Below, piece by piece: positions 16,948 to 24,444 of a DNA stretch of 32,655 nucleotides. Below the pieces are notes generated by a model that saw only the letters and a program-made list of their open reading frames with translations, was not told the DNA's origin and did not search any database. The translations under genes and the position numbers were made by a program. The first letter of the stretch is position 1; each line of letters opens with the position of its first letter. The stretch is from positions 1 to 32,655 of the forward strand of contig CACZQK010000009.1 of the NCBI GenBank assembly GCA_902783315.1, in the 5' to 3' direction. Source of the stretch: an uncultured Erysipelotrichaceae bacterium (GTDB lineage: Bacteria; Bacillota_I; Bacilli_A; RF39; UBA660).

Positions 16948-17347
16948 AAATAACCTCCAAAAATGATAATTTTAATTTTCGACGAATATTCACACGGCTC
17001 CATATAAAATATCACTCCCTTCGGTTTTTTTTTCGTTATAGAATATACTCTAAAACTTAAAAAAAATCAACTTTTTTTTAAGTTTTTTTGCATTTTATGC
17101 CTAATTATTCTATATTAGACATAAGATATCTATATTATTTTGGAGTTTCTTATCCTATTTTAAAAATAAGTGGACTTAAATTTGTCTTATTGTTGGAAAG
17201 GATATATATGAGGTAGTTGCAATAGTCTATGAGGTTCATTTATGGGCGGTTGATGAAAAAATATGAAGGGTGTATTCCCTTAATATGTCAGGAATGATTG
17301 TAAATTTTTTTGATATGATATTAAAATTATTAGGAGGGGAGTATTTT
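16948..17347. promoter_or_regulatory. Long intergenic region: mgtE leader with a GC-rich island and A/T hairpin
   Basis: No convincing gene. On the minus strand, as mgtE leader, positions 17024-16980 form a 45-base island with about 44% G+C in otherwise very AT-rich DNA, with closing CGAA/TTCG pairs and a GAUAUU/AAUAUU helix possible inside. Before it is a run of nine A. Further upstream, 17052-17066 pairs perfectly with 17072-17086. A short TATATGGAG motif recalls part of the M-box Mg2+ riboswitch, but the rest of that consensus is not visible. On + the last part leads to the small membrane gene; a 14-codon frame at about 17252 is too short to call. Confidence 0.45.
17052..17086. repeat. Perfect 15-bp inverted repeat (A/T hairpin) upstream of mgtE
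   Basis: The arms 17052-17066 and 17072-17086 are exact complements around the loop TCAAC and are almost all A/T with one G-C pair. On + a further T-run follows, so it could act as a weak terminator; on the minus strand it lies in the putative mgtE leader. Confidence 0.7.
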
Positions 17348-17632
17348 ATGGAGTATTTTTCTATATTAATGACTATTTTTTCTTTCTGTATCTTTTTATA
17401 TGGATTTTACATTTTTAAAAGTAAAAATCCATCTTTACCATATACTTATCATGGTAAAAGAACAAAAGTGTATTATGAATACTTAGGTAAAATAACTATG
17501 GTTGTTTCACTAGTACCATTATTTAGTGGTATTAGTGGAATAATAACAAATAGTATCTTGATTTCTATGAGTGCTTTTGTAGGTGGTTTTATTTTAACTT
17601 TCTATTTATGTATTAAATATTTTCATGAATAA
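17348..17632 (+). CDS. Small three-helix membrane protein, unknown function
   Basis: 94 residues. Hydrophobic segments lie near residues 4-23, 48-66 and 68-88, with a short polar loop between the first two holding KSKNPSLPYTYHGKRTK. I cannot place it in a family; the shape is like several small DUF membrane proteins of Firmicutes. ATG 17348 is chosen because AGGAGGGGAG lies ten bases before it. The same frame is open upstream to GTG 17270, but that start has no spaced ribosome site. It stands alone between mgtE (divergent) and an unrecognised minus-strand gene (convergent). Confidence 0.6.
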   Translation: MEYFSILMTIFSFCIFLYGFYIFKSKNPSLPYTYHGKRTKVYYEYLGKITMVVSLVPLFSGISGIITNSILISMSAFVGGFILTFYLCIKYFHE

Positions 17633-17740
17633 GAAAGTTTTTTAAATCTATGATATATTCTTATCTCTTGGATATAATATTTGTTTTTTTTATAAAAAGT
17701 GTATAAGTGATTGTACTAATTAGTATGGTTGTGATAAAAA

Positions 17741-17773
17741 AAGATAGTCCCAGTAATTTATAGGAACTATCTT
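17741..17773 (-). terminator. Terminator of the minus-strand gene ending at 17767
   Basis: AAGATAGTTCC (17773-17763 on the minus strand) pairs with GGGACTATCTT (17751-17741) with one G-T wobble, then a run of T. The TAG stop lies inside the first arm. The + strand side also ends T-rich, so it may serve the small membrane gene too. Confidence 0.85.
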
Positions 17774-18795
17774 CTTTTGTGTAGAGTTGAATTCTCTGCT
17801 AAGTTTTTCATTAATTCTTTATATCGCATATGTCCTTCGTATAATTCTTTACTATAAAATACTTTTCCTTCTTCCTCGTCATAGCAATCCTCAAAAGTAT
17901 AATCTGCATCTAGAAATGGTTTAAAATCTTTTAGGTATTCATCTGCTGTTTTTAGTCGAATAAATTGTGAATTATTTGCAACATGTTTTTTTATATCGTT
18001 AATGTAGTCTTCAAAATTATCATAGTTTTCTTCTTTTGGTTCCATATTACGAACCCACTCTGGTGCATCCTCTGTATATTTTATTCTTTCTTTCATGTCT
18101 TGAATATATTTTTGATAACCGCTTTTAGTTTCTAAATCATACCTAGATGGATTTGCTAAATTTTCATCTCCAATAAATACTGCAATACGATTATTTGTAG
18201 CAGGGCGATGGATCGAAGTATATTGGCGTTGGGCATCTAAATACCGCTGAAATCCTTCTAGAGTATAATCGCCATCAAAATCAGGATTTTCATCTTGATT
18301 TATTGTTTTTGTTAAGCCTGGCTTATACTTGGAAAGAAATTCATCTAGTGTCATATAGCCTTCACGTGGAATATCTTGCATTGTAAGTTTAAATAACAAA
18401 TTAGTAATTTCTTTCGAATTTTTGTTATTGGGGGATAATTTACTCCAAGGTGGAATTCTAATTACATTACTGCATGCAAGATAACTTGTATTCCTTGAAA
18501 AATTAATTTTATTTTGTCTTGTATCAGCTTCTTCTGCTGTAAGATTCCTAATCTCCTCTTGAATTTCGCTTAAAACTTTAGTATTTTTGTCGGATAAAGT
18601 ACCTAAACTTATTGTTAATTCAGAATCAGTACGACTAATTTTATCTGGTCTTGCTAGAATATTCATACTCCATAAATACTTAATTATAGATGAAATATCC
18701 TGGCGGATGAATTCTTTTGGGTTAGCCATCATTTCTGCTATGGTTGCGAAATTATCATCGAAATTATCATTATAAGTGAATTCTTGTACTTCCAT
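17767..18795 (-). CDS. Unrecognised cytosolic protein
   Basis: 342 residues from ATG 18795. I do not recognise it. There are no signal peptide or membrane helices. It is acidic and helical, with several Asp/Glu and aromatic-rich patches (FDGDYTLEGF, DADYTFEDCYDEEEG, YDNFEDYINDIKK) that look loosely repetitive, and a basic end LHKRR. The pattern of F/Y-x-x-Y-L-D/K-x-F-K-P occurs twice (near residues 150 and 290), which may reflect an internal duplication. Start choice: AAGGTG lies five bases before ATG 18795, while the longer frame from 18840 has no ribosome site and would add a Lys-rich stretch. Divergent from the MEMO-AMMECR1 gene. Function unknown. Confidence 0.55.
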   Translation of the reverse strand: MEVQEFTYNDNFDDNFATIAEMMANPKEFIRQDISSIIKYLWSMNILARPDKISRTDSELTISLGTLSDKNTKVLSEIQEEIRNLTAEEADTRQNKINFSRNTSYLACSNVIRIPPWSKLSPNNKNSKEITNLLFKLTMQDIPREGYMTLDEFLSKYKPGLTKTINQDENPDFDGDYTLEGFQRYLDAQRQYTSIHRPATNNRIAVFIGDENLANPSRYDLETKSGYQKYIQDMKERIKYTEDAPEWVRNMEPKEENYDNFEDYINDIKKHVANNSQFIRLKTADEYLKDFKPFLDADYTFEDCYDEEEGKVFYSKELYEGHMRYKELMKNLAENSTLHKRR

Positions 18796-18893
18796 TTTTT
18801 CACCTTCTTTTTTTTTATCTTTGTTCTTCTTTAGTACCATTATATAATTTTTTTGACTCTATGTGAATCTTTTTTTTTATTTGTTTACATTTA

Positions 18894-18902
18894 TGTTATA
18901 CT
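18894..18902 (+). promoter_or_regulatory. Extended -10 promoter of the MEMO-AMMECR1 gene
   Basis: TGTTATACT at 18894-18902 matches TGnTATAAT with one change. TTTACA at 18884-18889 is too close to be a -35, so the extended -10 would carry recognition. It lies 40 bases before the start codon. Confidence 0.45.
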
Positions 18903-18941
18903 TGTATTAAAGTATGAATGTAAGTTTTTGGAGGTTTTAAA

Positions 18942-20246
18942 ATGTCAATTGTTGCTAGTTTTGCGGTTCCTCATCCACCACTTATTATTCCAGAAGTTGG
19001 AAGAGGGAGTGAAAAGCAAATTCAGAATACTATTAATTCTTATGAAAAGGTTGCGAAAGAAATTGCAGAAATAAAGCCAGATACTATTATTATTTCTTCA
19101 CCACATACTATTTTTTTAAGAGATTATTTTTATTTATCAGCAGCGTCTATCTTAGAAGGTGATTTTTCAAAATTTGGAGCAGGTACTGTTTCTTTTCAAG
19201 AAGAAATTGATGTAGAATTAGTAGAGCAAATAAAAAAAATATCAGAAGAAGAGTCTTTTCCTGTTATAAATTCAGCAAAAGCCATTGAGCTTGATCATGG
19301 GACAATGGTTCCTTTATATTTTATTCGAAAAGTTTTAAAAAAATGTAAGATTATCGTAGTAGGGTTATCTCAATTATCTTTAGAAGAACATTATCACTTA
19401 GGGGAGATTATTTGCCGTGCTGTTGATAAATTAAATCGCAAAGTGGTATTTGTGGCGAGTGGTGATTTGTCTCATGTGTTGCAAGAATATGGTCCATATG
19501 GCTTTTCAAAAGAGGGCCCTATTTATGAGAAAAAAATTATTAATACAATGACATCTGCTAATTTTTCTGAATTGTTAAATTACGATACAAAATTATTAGA
19601 TTTAGCAAAGGAGTGTGGACATCCTTCTTTTACTATAATGGGTGGTATATGGTCTAAAACAGAAGTAATTCCTAAGTTTTTTTCTCATGAAGATGTAACA
19701 GGGGTAGGATATGGTATTTGGTCTTATTATCCAAAAGAAGATTTATATGTATCACTAGCTAAGAGAACAATTGAGACTTATATTAAGGAACATAAGAAAA
19801 TTGAAGTACCAAGAAGTTTACCAAAAGATATGTTAGAAAAAAGGAGTGGAGTATTTGTATCTATCCATAAGCTAGGACAATTAAGAGGTTGTATTGGGAC
19901 TTTTCTTCCAATACAAGACTCTATTGCGAAAGAGATTATCGAAAATGCTATATCTGCTAGTACAAGAGATCCTCGATTTCCGGCTATCACAGATGATGAA
20001 TTAAAGGATTTAGAAATTAATGTGGATGTCTTAACTACTCCTGAAAAGATTGATTCAAAGGATAAATTGGATCCTAAAAAATATGGAGTAATTGTTTCTA
20101 AAGATTATAAAAGGGGATTATTATTACCTGATTTAGATGGAATAGATACAGTGGATGAGCAAATTAGAATAGCCAAAGAAAAAGCTGGAATTGCAGCCAG
20201 CGAGGAGGTATCTTTAGAAAGATTTGAGGTTGTAAGGCATATATAA
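18942..20246 (+). CDS. MEMO-AMMECR1 fusion (AmmeMemoRadiSam system B and A domains)
   Basis: 434 residues in two domains. The N-terminal half (about 1-265) is the MEMO/LigB-like fold related to class III extradiol dioxygenases, with PHPPLI (H11), SSPHTIF (H55), ELDHGTMVPL (H119) and SGDLSH (D175, H178). The C-terminal AMMECR1 domain (about 270-434) has GVFVSIHKLGQLRGCIGT, SASTRDPRFPAI and a VxVLTTPEKI strand. In many bacteria these two are encoded with a radical SAM enzyme as the AmmeMemoRadiSam trio; that partner is not in this window. The biochemical role is not settled; by homology it may bind a metal and act on a protein or small molecule. A GGAGGTT site is well placed. It lies between two unrecognised minus-strand genes. 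Confidence 0.9.
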   Translation: MSIVASFAVPHPPLIIPEVGRGSEKQIQNTINSYEKVAKEIAEIKPDTIIISSPHTIFLRDYFYLSAASILEGDFSKFGAGTVSFQEEIDVELVEQIKKISEEESFPVINSAKAIELDHGTMVPLYFIRKVLKKCKIIVVGLSQLSLEEHYHLGEIICRAVDKLNRKVVFVASGDLSHVLQEYGPYGFSKEGPIYEKKIINTMTSANFSELLNYDTKLLDLAKECGHPSFTIMGGIWSKTEVIPKFFSHEDVTGVGYGIWSYYPKEDLYVSLAKRTIETYIKEHKKIEVPRSLPKDMLEKRSGVFVSIHKLGQLRGCIGTFLPIQDSIAKEIIENAISASTRDPRFPAITDDELKDLEINVDVLTTPEKIDSKDKLDPKKYGVIVSKDYKRGLLLPDLDGIDTVDEQIRIAKEKAGIAASEEVSLERFEVVRHI

Positions 20247-20279
20247 AAAATGTACAATTATTTTCTAGTTGCATTTTTT
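20245..20279. terminator. Bidirectional terminator after MEMO-AMMECR1
   Basis: AAAAAATG (20245-20252) pairs with CATTTTTT (20272-20279), and inner CAA/TTG pairs follow after a two-base bulge. The + gene's stop overlaps the left arm, and the convergent minus-strand gene stops inside the loop region. Confidence 0.75.
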
Positions 20280-21566
20280 TTTGTTTGGAGCTAAGTAGTT
20301 TTGAATCCACTGTGCACATTCTACTTGTTCTGCAACTGTTGGTAATATAAAGAACTGAATGCATTTCTTTGTTAACTCATCAGCAGCAACTTGAAAATTC
20401 AAATTATGTGATTCTTGTTTTATTAGTTTAACAGTGTCTTTAAATAAATTACTTATTTCAGGAGTTATATTTTCTCTGTCTTTTTTATATTTTTCTTTAT
20501 TTTCTTCTATATAATCCTTTGTTCTATTATTAAACGTTTCTAACATATTTTTAAATTTTTCGATTCCAATAGTTTTAATATATTGGTTCCATTCAATGTT
20601 GGATGGATTATTATTAGCTATTAAAGAAACACCTAATTCATTATTAATATAAGCAATAAAATTCTTCATAAGATTTTCCTCACTTTTTTCACATTGCTCT
20701 ATATAGCCAGAAAAGTGACCGCCATGGTGAAAAGTACCGTATTCTAAATCATATTTGTCACAGAGTTCTAAGAAAGATTTTTTAATAATATCTTGAGTTT
20801 CTTGATCATGACTATTATCTTTTGTTTTTGTTGGTAGTGCTCCTTTTTCTGTTAAAAGCATATTGATTGCTAGTGTAAGGTCTCCTTTATAAACGATTAA
20901 TCTTCTTTTGCTGGATATCCACTTTTTAATTGATTCTGTATCTTTTATTTTGTTATATTCATCTACAGATATTAACAGAATCGCATTTTTAGATATTTCT
21001 AGTGGTTCGTGAGCAACATCTAAATAGGCATCTCTTCCAGCTATACTAAAACCATATCCTGATTGTAAAAAGTTATCAATATCATCTATGATTGTAAATG
21101 GTCTATTAGGATCAACACCAGGATTATCACTTAGTTCTAATCCTAAAGCGGTATTTATGGTGAAATGTTTAGTAATCCGGAATTTTACTGGAAAGTATAA
21201 AGAGAACTTTTCTATTTTACTTGTACTTTGTGATTTAGGAGGTTTTTTTTCAAAAAAAAGTGAAATTACTGATCGAAATCCATGGGTAGATTTTTCTTTT
21301 GGTTCTTCTTCGATGGATACGTATGCAAGGTTTCGATATTCTCCATTAGTATCTTTTGAGTTTATTTTCCACTTAAATTCATCTGGAAAAAACGCATCAT
21401 TTCTTATCAAAAAAAATTTAGAAACTTTTTTCTTTTTTTTAGCTTCTGCAATAAGTTTATTCAAATTTCTTTTATATTTTTCTATATTTATAGGATTTGT
21501 TGTATCAATAACATTATCTTCTATAATTGTTTCCAATTCTATAGGTTTCTCTTTTTCTAATTCCAT
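20265..21566 (-). CDS. Unrecognised soluble protein
   Basis: 433 residues, no membrane helices or signal peptide. I do not recognise it. The N-terminal part is charged, with a Lys-rich run (EAKKKKKVSKFF, near 40-52). The central part (about 130-260) looks like an alpha/beta domain with GLELSDNPGVDPNRPFT, SGYGFSIAGRDAYLDVAHEP and ILLISVDEYNKI. A later HHGGHFSGYIEQC stretch (near 290-300) could be a metal or catalytic site. The C-terminal third is helical. A GAGGAG site stands five bases before the ATG. A minus-strand promoter may lie near 21620-21590 (TTGAAA with a TACACT-like -10). It is convergent with the MEMO-AMMECR1 gene and divergent from the methyltransferase. Confidence 0.55.
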   Translation of the reverse strand: MELEKEKPIELETIIEDNVIDTTNPINIEKYKRNLNKLIAEAKKKKKVSKFFLIRNDAFFPDEFKWKINSKDTNGEYRNLAYVSIEEEPKEKSTHGFRSVISLFFEKKPPKSQSTSKIEKFSLYFPVKFRITKHFTINTALGLELSDNPGVDPNRPFTIIDDIDNFLQSGYGFSIAGRDAYLDVAHEPLEISKNAILLISVDEYNKIKDTESIKKWISSKRRLIVYKGDLTLAINMLLTEKGALPTKTKDNSHDQETQDIIKKSFLELCDKYDLEYGTFHHGGHFSGYIEQCEKSEENLMKNFIAYINNELGVSLIANNNPSNIEWNQYIKTIGIEKFKNMLETFNNRTKDYIEENKEKYKKDRENITPEISNLFKDTVKLIKQESHNLNFQVAADELTKKCIQFFILPTVAEQVECAQWIQNYLAPNKKKCN

Positions 21567-21654
21567 AAAAAGCTCCTCATATTATTATCATATTTAGTGT
21601 ATCATTATTTGTTTTTATTTTTCAATGTAAAATTATGATAATTTTGTAGAGATA

Positions 21655-21683
21655 TTGCTTTTTAGATGATTAGAAGATATTAT
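21655..21683 (+). promoter_or_regulatory. Likely promoter of the methyltransferase-NUDIX pair
   Basis: TTGCTT at 21655-21660, 17 bases, TATTAT at 21678-21683. The start codon follows about 33 bases later. Confidence 0.5.
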
Positions 21684-21715
21684 ATTGTTAGTTTGTTGGA
21701 TATGGAGGTGTGATA

Positions 21716-22375
21716 GTGGTTGATATTTCAGATAAAGCAGAAAATGTTAAAAATGTTTTTAATTCAATTGCAGCTGATTATGTTGGTTATTTTGGGGATG
21801 ATTGGGAATTTTTAAACGAGATAGAAGAATTTTCTTTCATGTTTAAGCCTAATTCTACTATTATTGATTTAGGTTGTGGAAGTGGGTATATTACTCATTT
21901 TTTTAAAGATAGGGATTTTAATGCAATAGGAATAGACTTTAGTTCTGAAATGATAAATATTGCTAAGGAGAAATTTCCTGATACTGATTTTAGAGTTTAT
22001 GATTTTCTTAAAATAAGTGATTATTTTGATAATAATTCAGTTGATGGAGTTATTGCCATATATAGTTTGTATTTTGTTCCTAGAGATGGATTCTCTAACT
22101 TTCTGCAATCGTTGTCTAATATTATGAAAGATGGAGGGAAATTTTTGTTTGTAACTCAAGCTGGCAATGGGGAGTGCTATGTTATGACGCCACTTATGGA
22201 AGAGTGTAATTTAAGTGAAAAAATGTATGTAAACTGTTATTCAAAGGAAGATTTAGAACATCTTTTGGAAGAAAATAATTTCGTTGTTGATTATTTTAAA
22301 TATATAAAAGTTATGGATGAAAAAGAGGCAACAGATGAAGGAAGATATCTTGTTTTAGCAACAAATAAAAAGTAA
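21716..22375 (+). CDS. Class I SAM-dependent methyltransferase
   Basis: 219 residues. Rossmann-type methyltransferase with motif I IIDLGCGSGYITHFF (near 48-62), the acidic strand end GIDFSSEMINIAKEKF, the DFLKISDYFDNNSVDGVIAIYSLYFVP motif-IV region and a KDGGKFLFVT strand. It transfers a methyl group from SAM; the acceptor cannot be read from the sequence. GTG 21716 is chosen because GGAGG at 21704-21708 gives seven bases; GTG 21710 overlaps the ribosome site. It is followed by a NUDIX gene 17 bases downstream, so the two probably form one transcript. Confidence 0.8.
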   Translation: MVDISDKAENVKNVFNSIAADYVGYFGDDWEFLNEIEEFSFMFKPNSTIIDLGCGSGYITHFFKDRDFNAIGIDFSSEMINIAKEKFPDTDFRVYDFLKISDYFDNNSVDGVIAIYSLYFVPRDGFSNFLQSLSNIMKDGGKFLFVTQAGNGECYVMTPLMEECNLSEKMYVNCYSKEDLEHLLEENNFVVDYFKYIKVMDEKEATDEGRYLVLATNKK

Positions 22376-22392
22376 GAGTAGGAGGTGATTTT

Positions 22393-22785
22393 GTGATTGA
22401 TAAAGTTGGTGGTATTATACTAAATGATAAGAAAATATTGGTGCAAAGAAAGAAAAATAATCGTGAGGAATGCATTATTCCTGGTGGTAAAAGACACAAT
22501 GAGGAAAGTGATTTTGAAACGTTAAAAAGAGAGTTGTATGAGGAATTATCTGTTAATCTTGTCAAAGCAGAGTTTTTAGGTGGATATGATGATATTGCTG
22601 TTTTCTCTGGTAGACCTATTCATGTTCAAGTTTATCTTGCAATAGTAGAAGGCAGTATAAAAGTCAATAATGAGATAAAAGAAGCTCTTTGGATTGATCG
22701 AAATTATAAGAATGAAGGGATAAAAGTTGGCAGTATACTAGGTGATCATGTTATTCCTATGTTAATTGATAATGGTCTAATGTAA
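22393..22785 (+). CDS. NUDIX hydrolase, MutT-like
   Basis: 130 residues. The complete Nudix box is present: G, five residues, E, seven residues, then RELYEE (within GGKRHNEESDFETLKRELYEEL). The N-terminal VGGIILNDKKILVQRKK strand and the IPGGKRH loop fit the MutT/Nudix fold. It would hydrolyse a nucleoside diphosphate-linked compound; the substrate is unknown and this protein is not closely similar to the other NUDIX gene in the window. The GTG start is supported by GGAGGTGAT at 22381-22389. Co-transcribed with the methyltransferase. Confidence 0.82.
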   Translation: MIDKVGGIILNDKKILVQRKKNNREECIIPGGKRHNEESDFETLKRELYEELSVNLVKAEFLGGYDDIAVFSGRPIHVQVYLAIVEGSIKVNNEIKEALWIDRNYKNEGIKVGSILGDHVIPMLIDNGLM

Positions 22786-22820
22786 TATATTTTTATTATT
22801 TATGAACGAAAAAGTAAAAT

Positions 22821-22863
22821 AAAAAACTGATATTTAGAATTTGTTTCTATTTATCAGTTTTTT
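22821..22863. terminator. Bidirectional terminator
   Basis: A perfect 12-bp stem (22821-22832 with 22852-22863), with A- and T-runs at the ends and a 19-base loop. It serves the NUDIX gene on + and the PnuC-like gene on the minus strand, and shares its AAAAACTG arm with the terminator at 15583. Confidence 0.88.
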
Positions 22864-23921
22864 TAAAATAAAATGTGGAGTTTTTTACCATTAGTAGTAT
22901 TTTCATTTTTATTTATAAATATTTGATAGATAAATAATACTAAAATTAATATATCCAAAAATAGTAAGTTATATAGTCCTATATAAGAATCAAATATGGT
23001 AAAAAGGGTAATGTTTATAAGGCCAATTATTCTAATAAATATATTTCTTTTTAATATTGGAATAAAAGAGTATAAAAATAAATCTAATAGTGGTAAAATA
23101 CTTATCCAAGTCTTTTTGATAGGTGAGAAAATCAAGATAGAGAGAAGTATAAATCCTAAAATACAAATATACTTTTTGTTTTTAATTTTGAAAGAGTCTA
23201 TTAGAGAAATGATAATATCAAATATTGATACAAAAAAGCCTATCCAATTAAAAACAATAAGATAGCAGAGACTGGATATTATATTTGCCATATACGCTAT
23301 TAAGATAATTTGCTTTTTTTCTTGAATTTTTATAATATCGAAGATAATACTTTTGGCATTCCATTTAAAAATTCCATAAAAATTTATTATCAAATAGACT
23401 ATTGATGCCAATAACATTGATAATGAGTAATCTCCTGAAAGATGATGGATACTAGACCAGAGAATAACATCTATAATATTATTTATTAACCAAAGCCACC
23501 AACTCTCATTAAATTTAAGAGCTAATAAAATAACTCCACAAAGATTAATAATATTTGAAAAGGCATCTAGATAAGTGAATTTAGCTCCTGGAATTTTTTC
23601 GAGAATAAAAGCAAGTGATAGGCTTGTAATGATACAAGAGAAAATTAAAATAATTCTATTTTTAAATGAAAAGCTCCGTATTACAATATCTTGGTCTTGC
23701 TTTTTATTTTTTCCCCAATTGATAAACCCATATATTTGTAAAGGTGCAAAAATAAATACATAAAAGAAAAACATCCCATATATTTGATTTTTTAAAGCTA
23801 CTATTCCCATTAAAAGATAGCAAATTAATCCATATATATAGTTTCTTCTTTTAAAGTTACTAGCAAGTAGAGCGTTTAAGATACTACTTGAAATGATTAA
23901 AACATTTATTAGTAGTTTCAA
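22863..23921 (-). CDS. PnuC-like nicotinamide riboside transporter with extra YgjV-like C-terminal half
   Basis: 352 residues from TTG 23921. Residues 1 to about 200 read as PnuC: LICYLLMGIVALKN, PLQIYGFINWGKNK, LALKFNESWWLWLINNIIDVILW and a final INFYGIFKW. PnuC moves vitamin B3-type pyridine nucleosides by facilitated diffusion. The second half (about 205-352) adds at least four membrane segments, and its spacing (FNWIGFFVSIFDIIISLI, then ILPLLDLFLYSFIPIL, then a final LFLDILILVLFIYQIF) resembles the YgjV inner-membrane family. Typical PnuC ends near 220-250 residues, so this is a fusion or long variant. The TTG start is favoured by GAGGTGAT seven bases upstream; the ATG at 23951 precedes that site and lacks one of its own. 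Confidence 0.65.
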   Translation of the reverse strand: MKLLINVLIISSSILNALLASNFKRRNYIYGLICYLLMGIVALKNQIYGMFFFYVFIFAPLQIYGFINWGKNKKQDQDIVIRSFSFKNRIILIFSCIITSLSLAFILEKIPGAKFTYLDAFSNIINLCGVILLALKFNESWWLWLINNIIDVILWSSIHHLSGDYSLSMLLASIVYLIINFYGIFKWNAKSIIFDIIKIQEKKQIILIAYMANIISSLCYLIVFNWIGFFVSIFDIIISLIDSFKIKNKKYICILGFILLSILIFSPIKKTWISILPLLDLFLYSFIPILKRNIFIRIIGLINITLFTIFDSYIGLYNLLFLDILILVLFIYQIFINKNENTTNGKKLHILF

Positions 23922-23997
23922 TCTAATCACCTCTTTATAATAGTATATCATAATGATTAGGGACTTGTAATTTTTTTGTTACTTATATGATAAAGTG

Positions 23998-24006
23998 TGC
24001 TATTAT
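23998..24006 (+). promoter_or_regulatory. Extended -10 promoter ahead of the GNAT remnant
   Basis: TGCTATTAT at 23998-24006 matches the extended -10. TTGTTA at 23976-23981 gives a 19-base spacer. It lies just before the GNAT remnant and could now drive the downstream OCD operon. Confidence 0.45.
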
Positions 24007-24029
24007 ATATAAATAAGAGGCATTACTAT

Positions 24030-24429
24030 ATGGAATATAAATTGTTAAGATTAATAAAAGCTAATGTAAATTGTCGGCTTTAGAAATATCTGAAATAGAT
24101 AATTATGTTGATTTGGAAGTTTCAAAATATGTTGACAATTATTTTAATATAATGATTGATAATTCTGTAGTGGGTGCTTATTATTAATTGATAGCAATGA
24201 TGGTGTATTGTTAGATGAAATATATCTTGAAAGAGATTATAGGAATAGGGGTATTGGAATTAGTATTATAAAGAATATTATGAGTAATAATGATATAATA
24301 TATTTGTAGGTTTATAAAAAGAACAGTAAAGCTATATCTTTGTATAAGAAACTAGGCTTTAAAATTATTGATGAATCTGAGTCTAGGTATTATATGAAAT
24401 ACAATAGTCAAAAGAGAGAATTTATTTAG
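24030..24429 (+). pseudogene. Decayed GNAT-family N-acetyltransferase
   Basis: No single frame is open, but joining frames gives a GNAT protein. It starts MEYKLLRLIKA at 24030, shifts near 24070 into KLSALEISEIDNYVDLEVSKYVDN, and shifts again near 24185 into LLDEIYLERDYRNRGIGISIIKNIM. An in-frame TAG at 24307-24309 then interrupts IIYL-VYKKN before AISLYKKLGFKII. The RNRGIG acetyl-CoA loop and the N..A..LYKKLGF end are diagnostic. Two frameshifts and a nonsense codon in one gene speak against simple sequencing error, though that cannot be excluded. It would have been the first gene of the 24445-29313 run; the final stop lies 15 bases before the OCD start. Confidence 0.82.
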
Positions 24430-24444
24430 AGGGAATGAAAATAT

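Noticed and set aside
16980-17090. M-box Mg2+ riboswitch in the mgtE leader
   Set aside because: Only a TATATGGAG fragment matches; the long conserved M-box core is not visible, so I list it as an unassigned leader.
17252-17296. 14-codon frame MKKYEGCIPLICQE before the small membrane gene
   Set aside because: Too short to support, and the spaced ribosome site belongs to ATG 17348.
21088-21597. 169-residue + strand frame opposite the gene at 20265-21566
   Set aside because: Ser/Phe-rich shadow composition and no ribosome site; the minus-strand frame is longer and has GAGGAG before its ATG.
24030-24429. Two separate small genes in the GNAT region
   Set aside because: The fragments join into one GNAT protein in the right order; separate genes would lack starts and ribosome sites.
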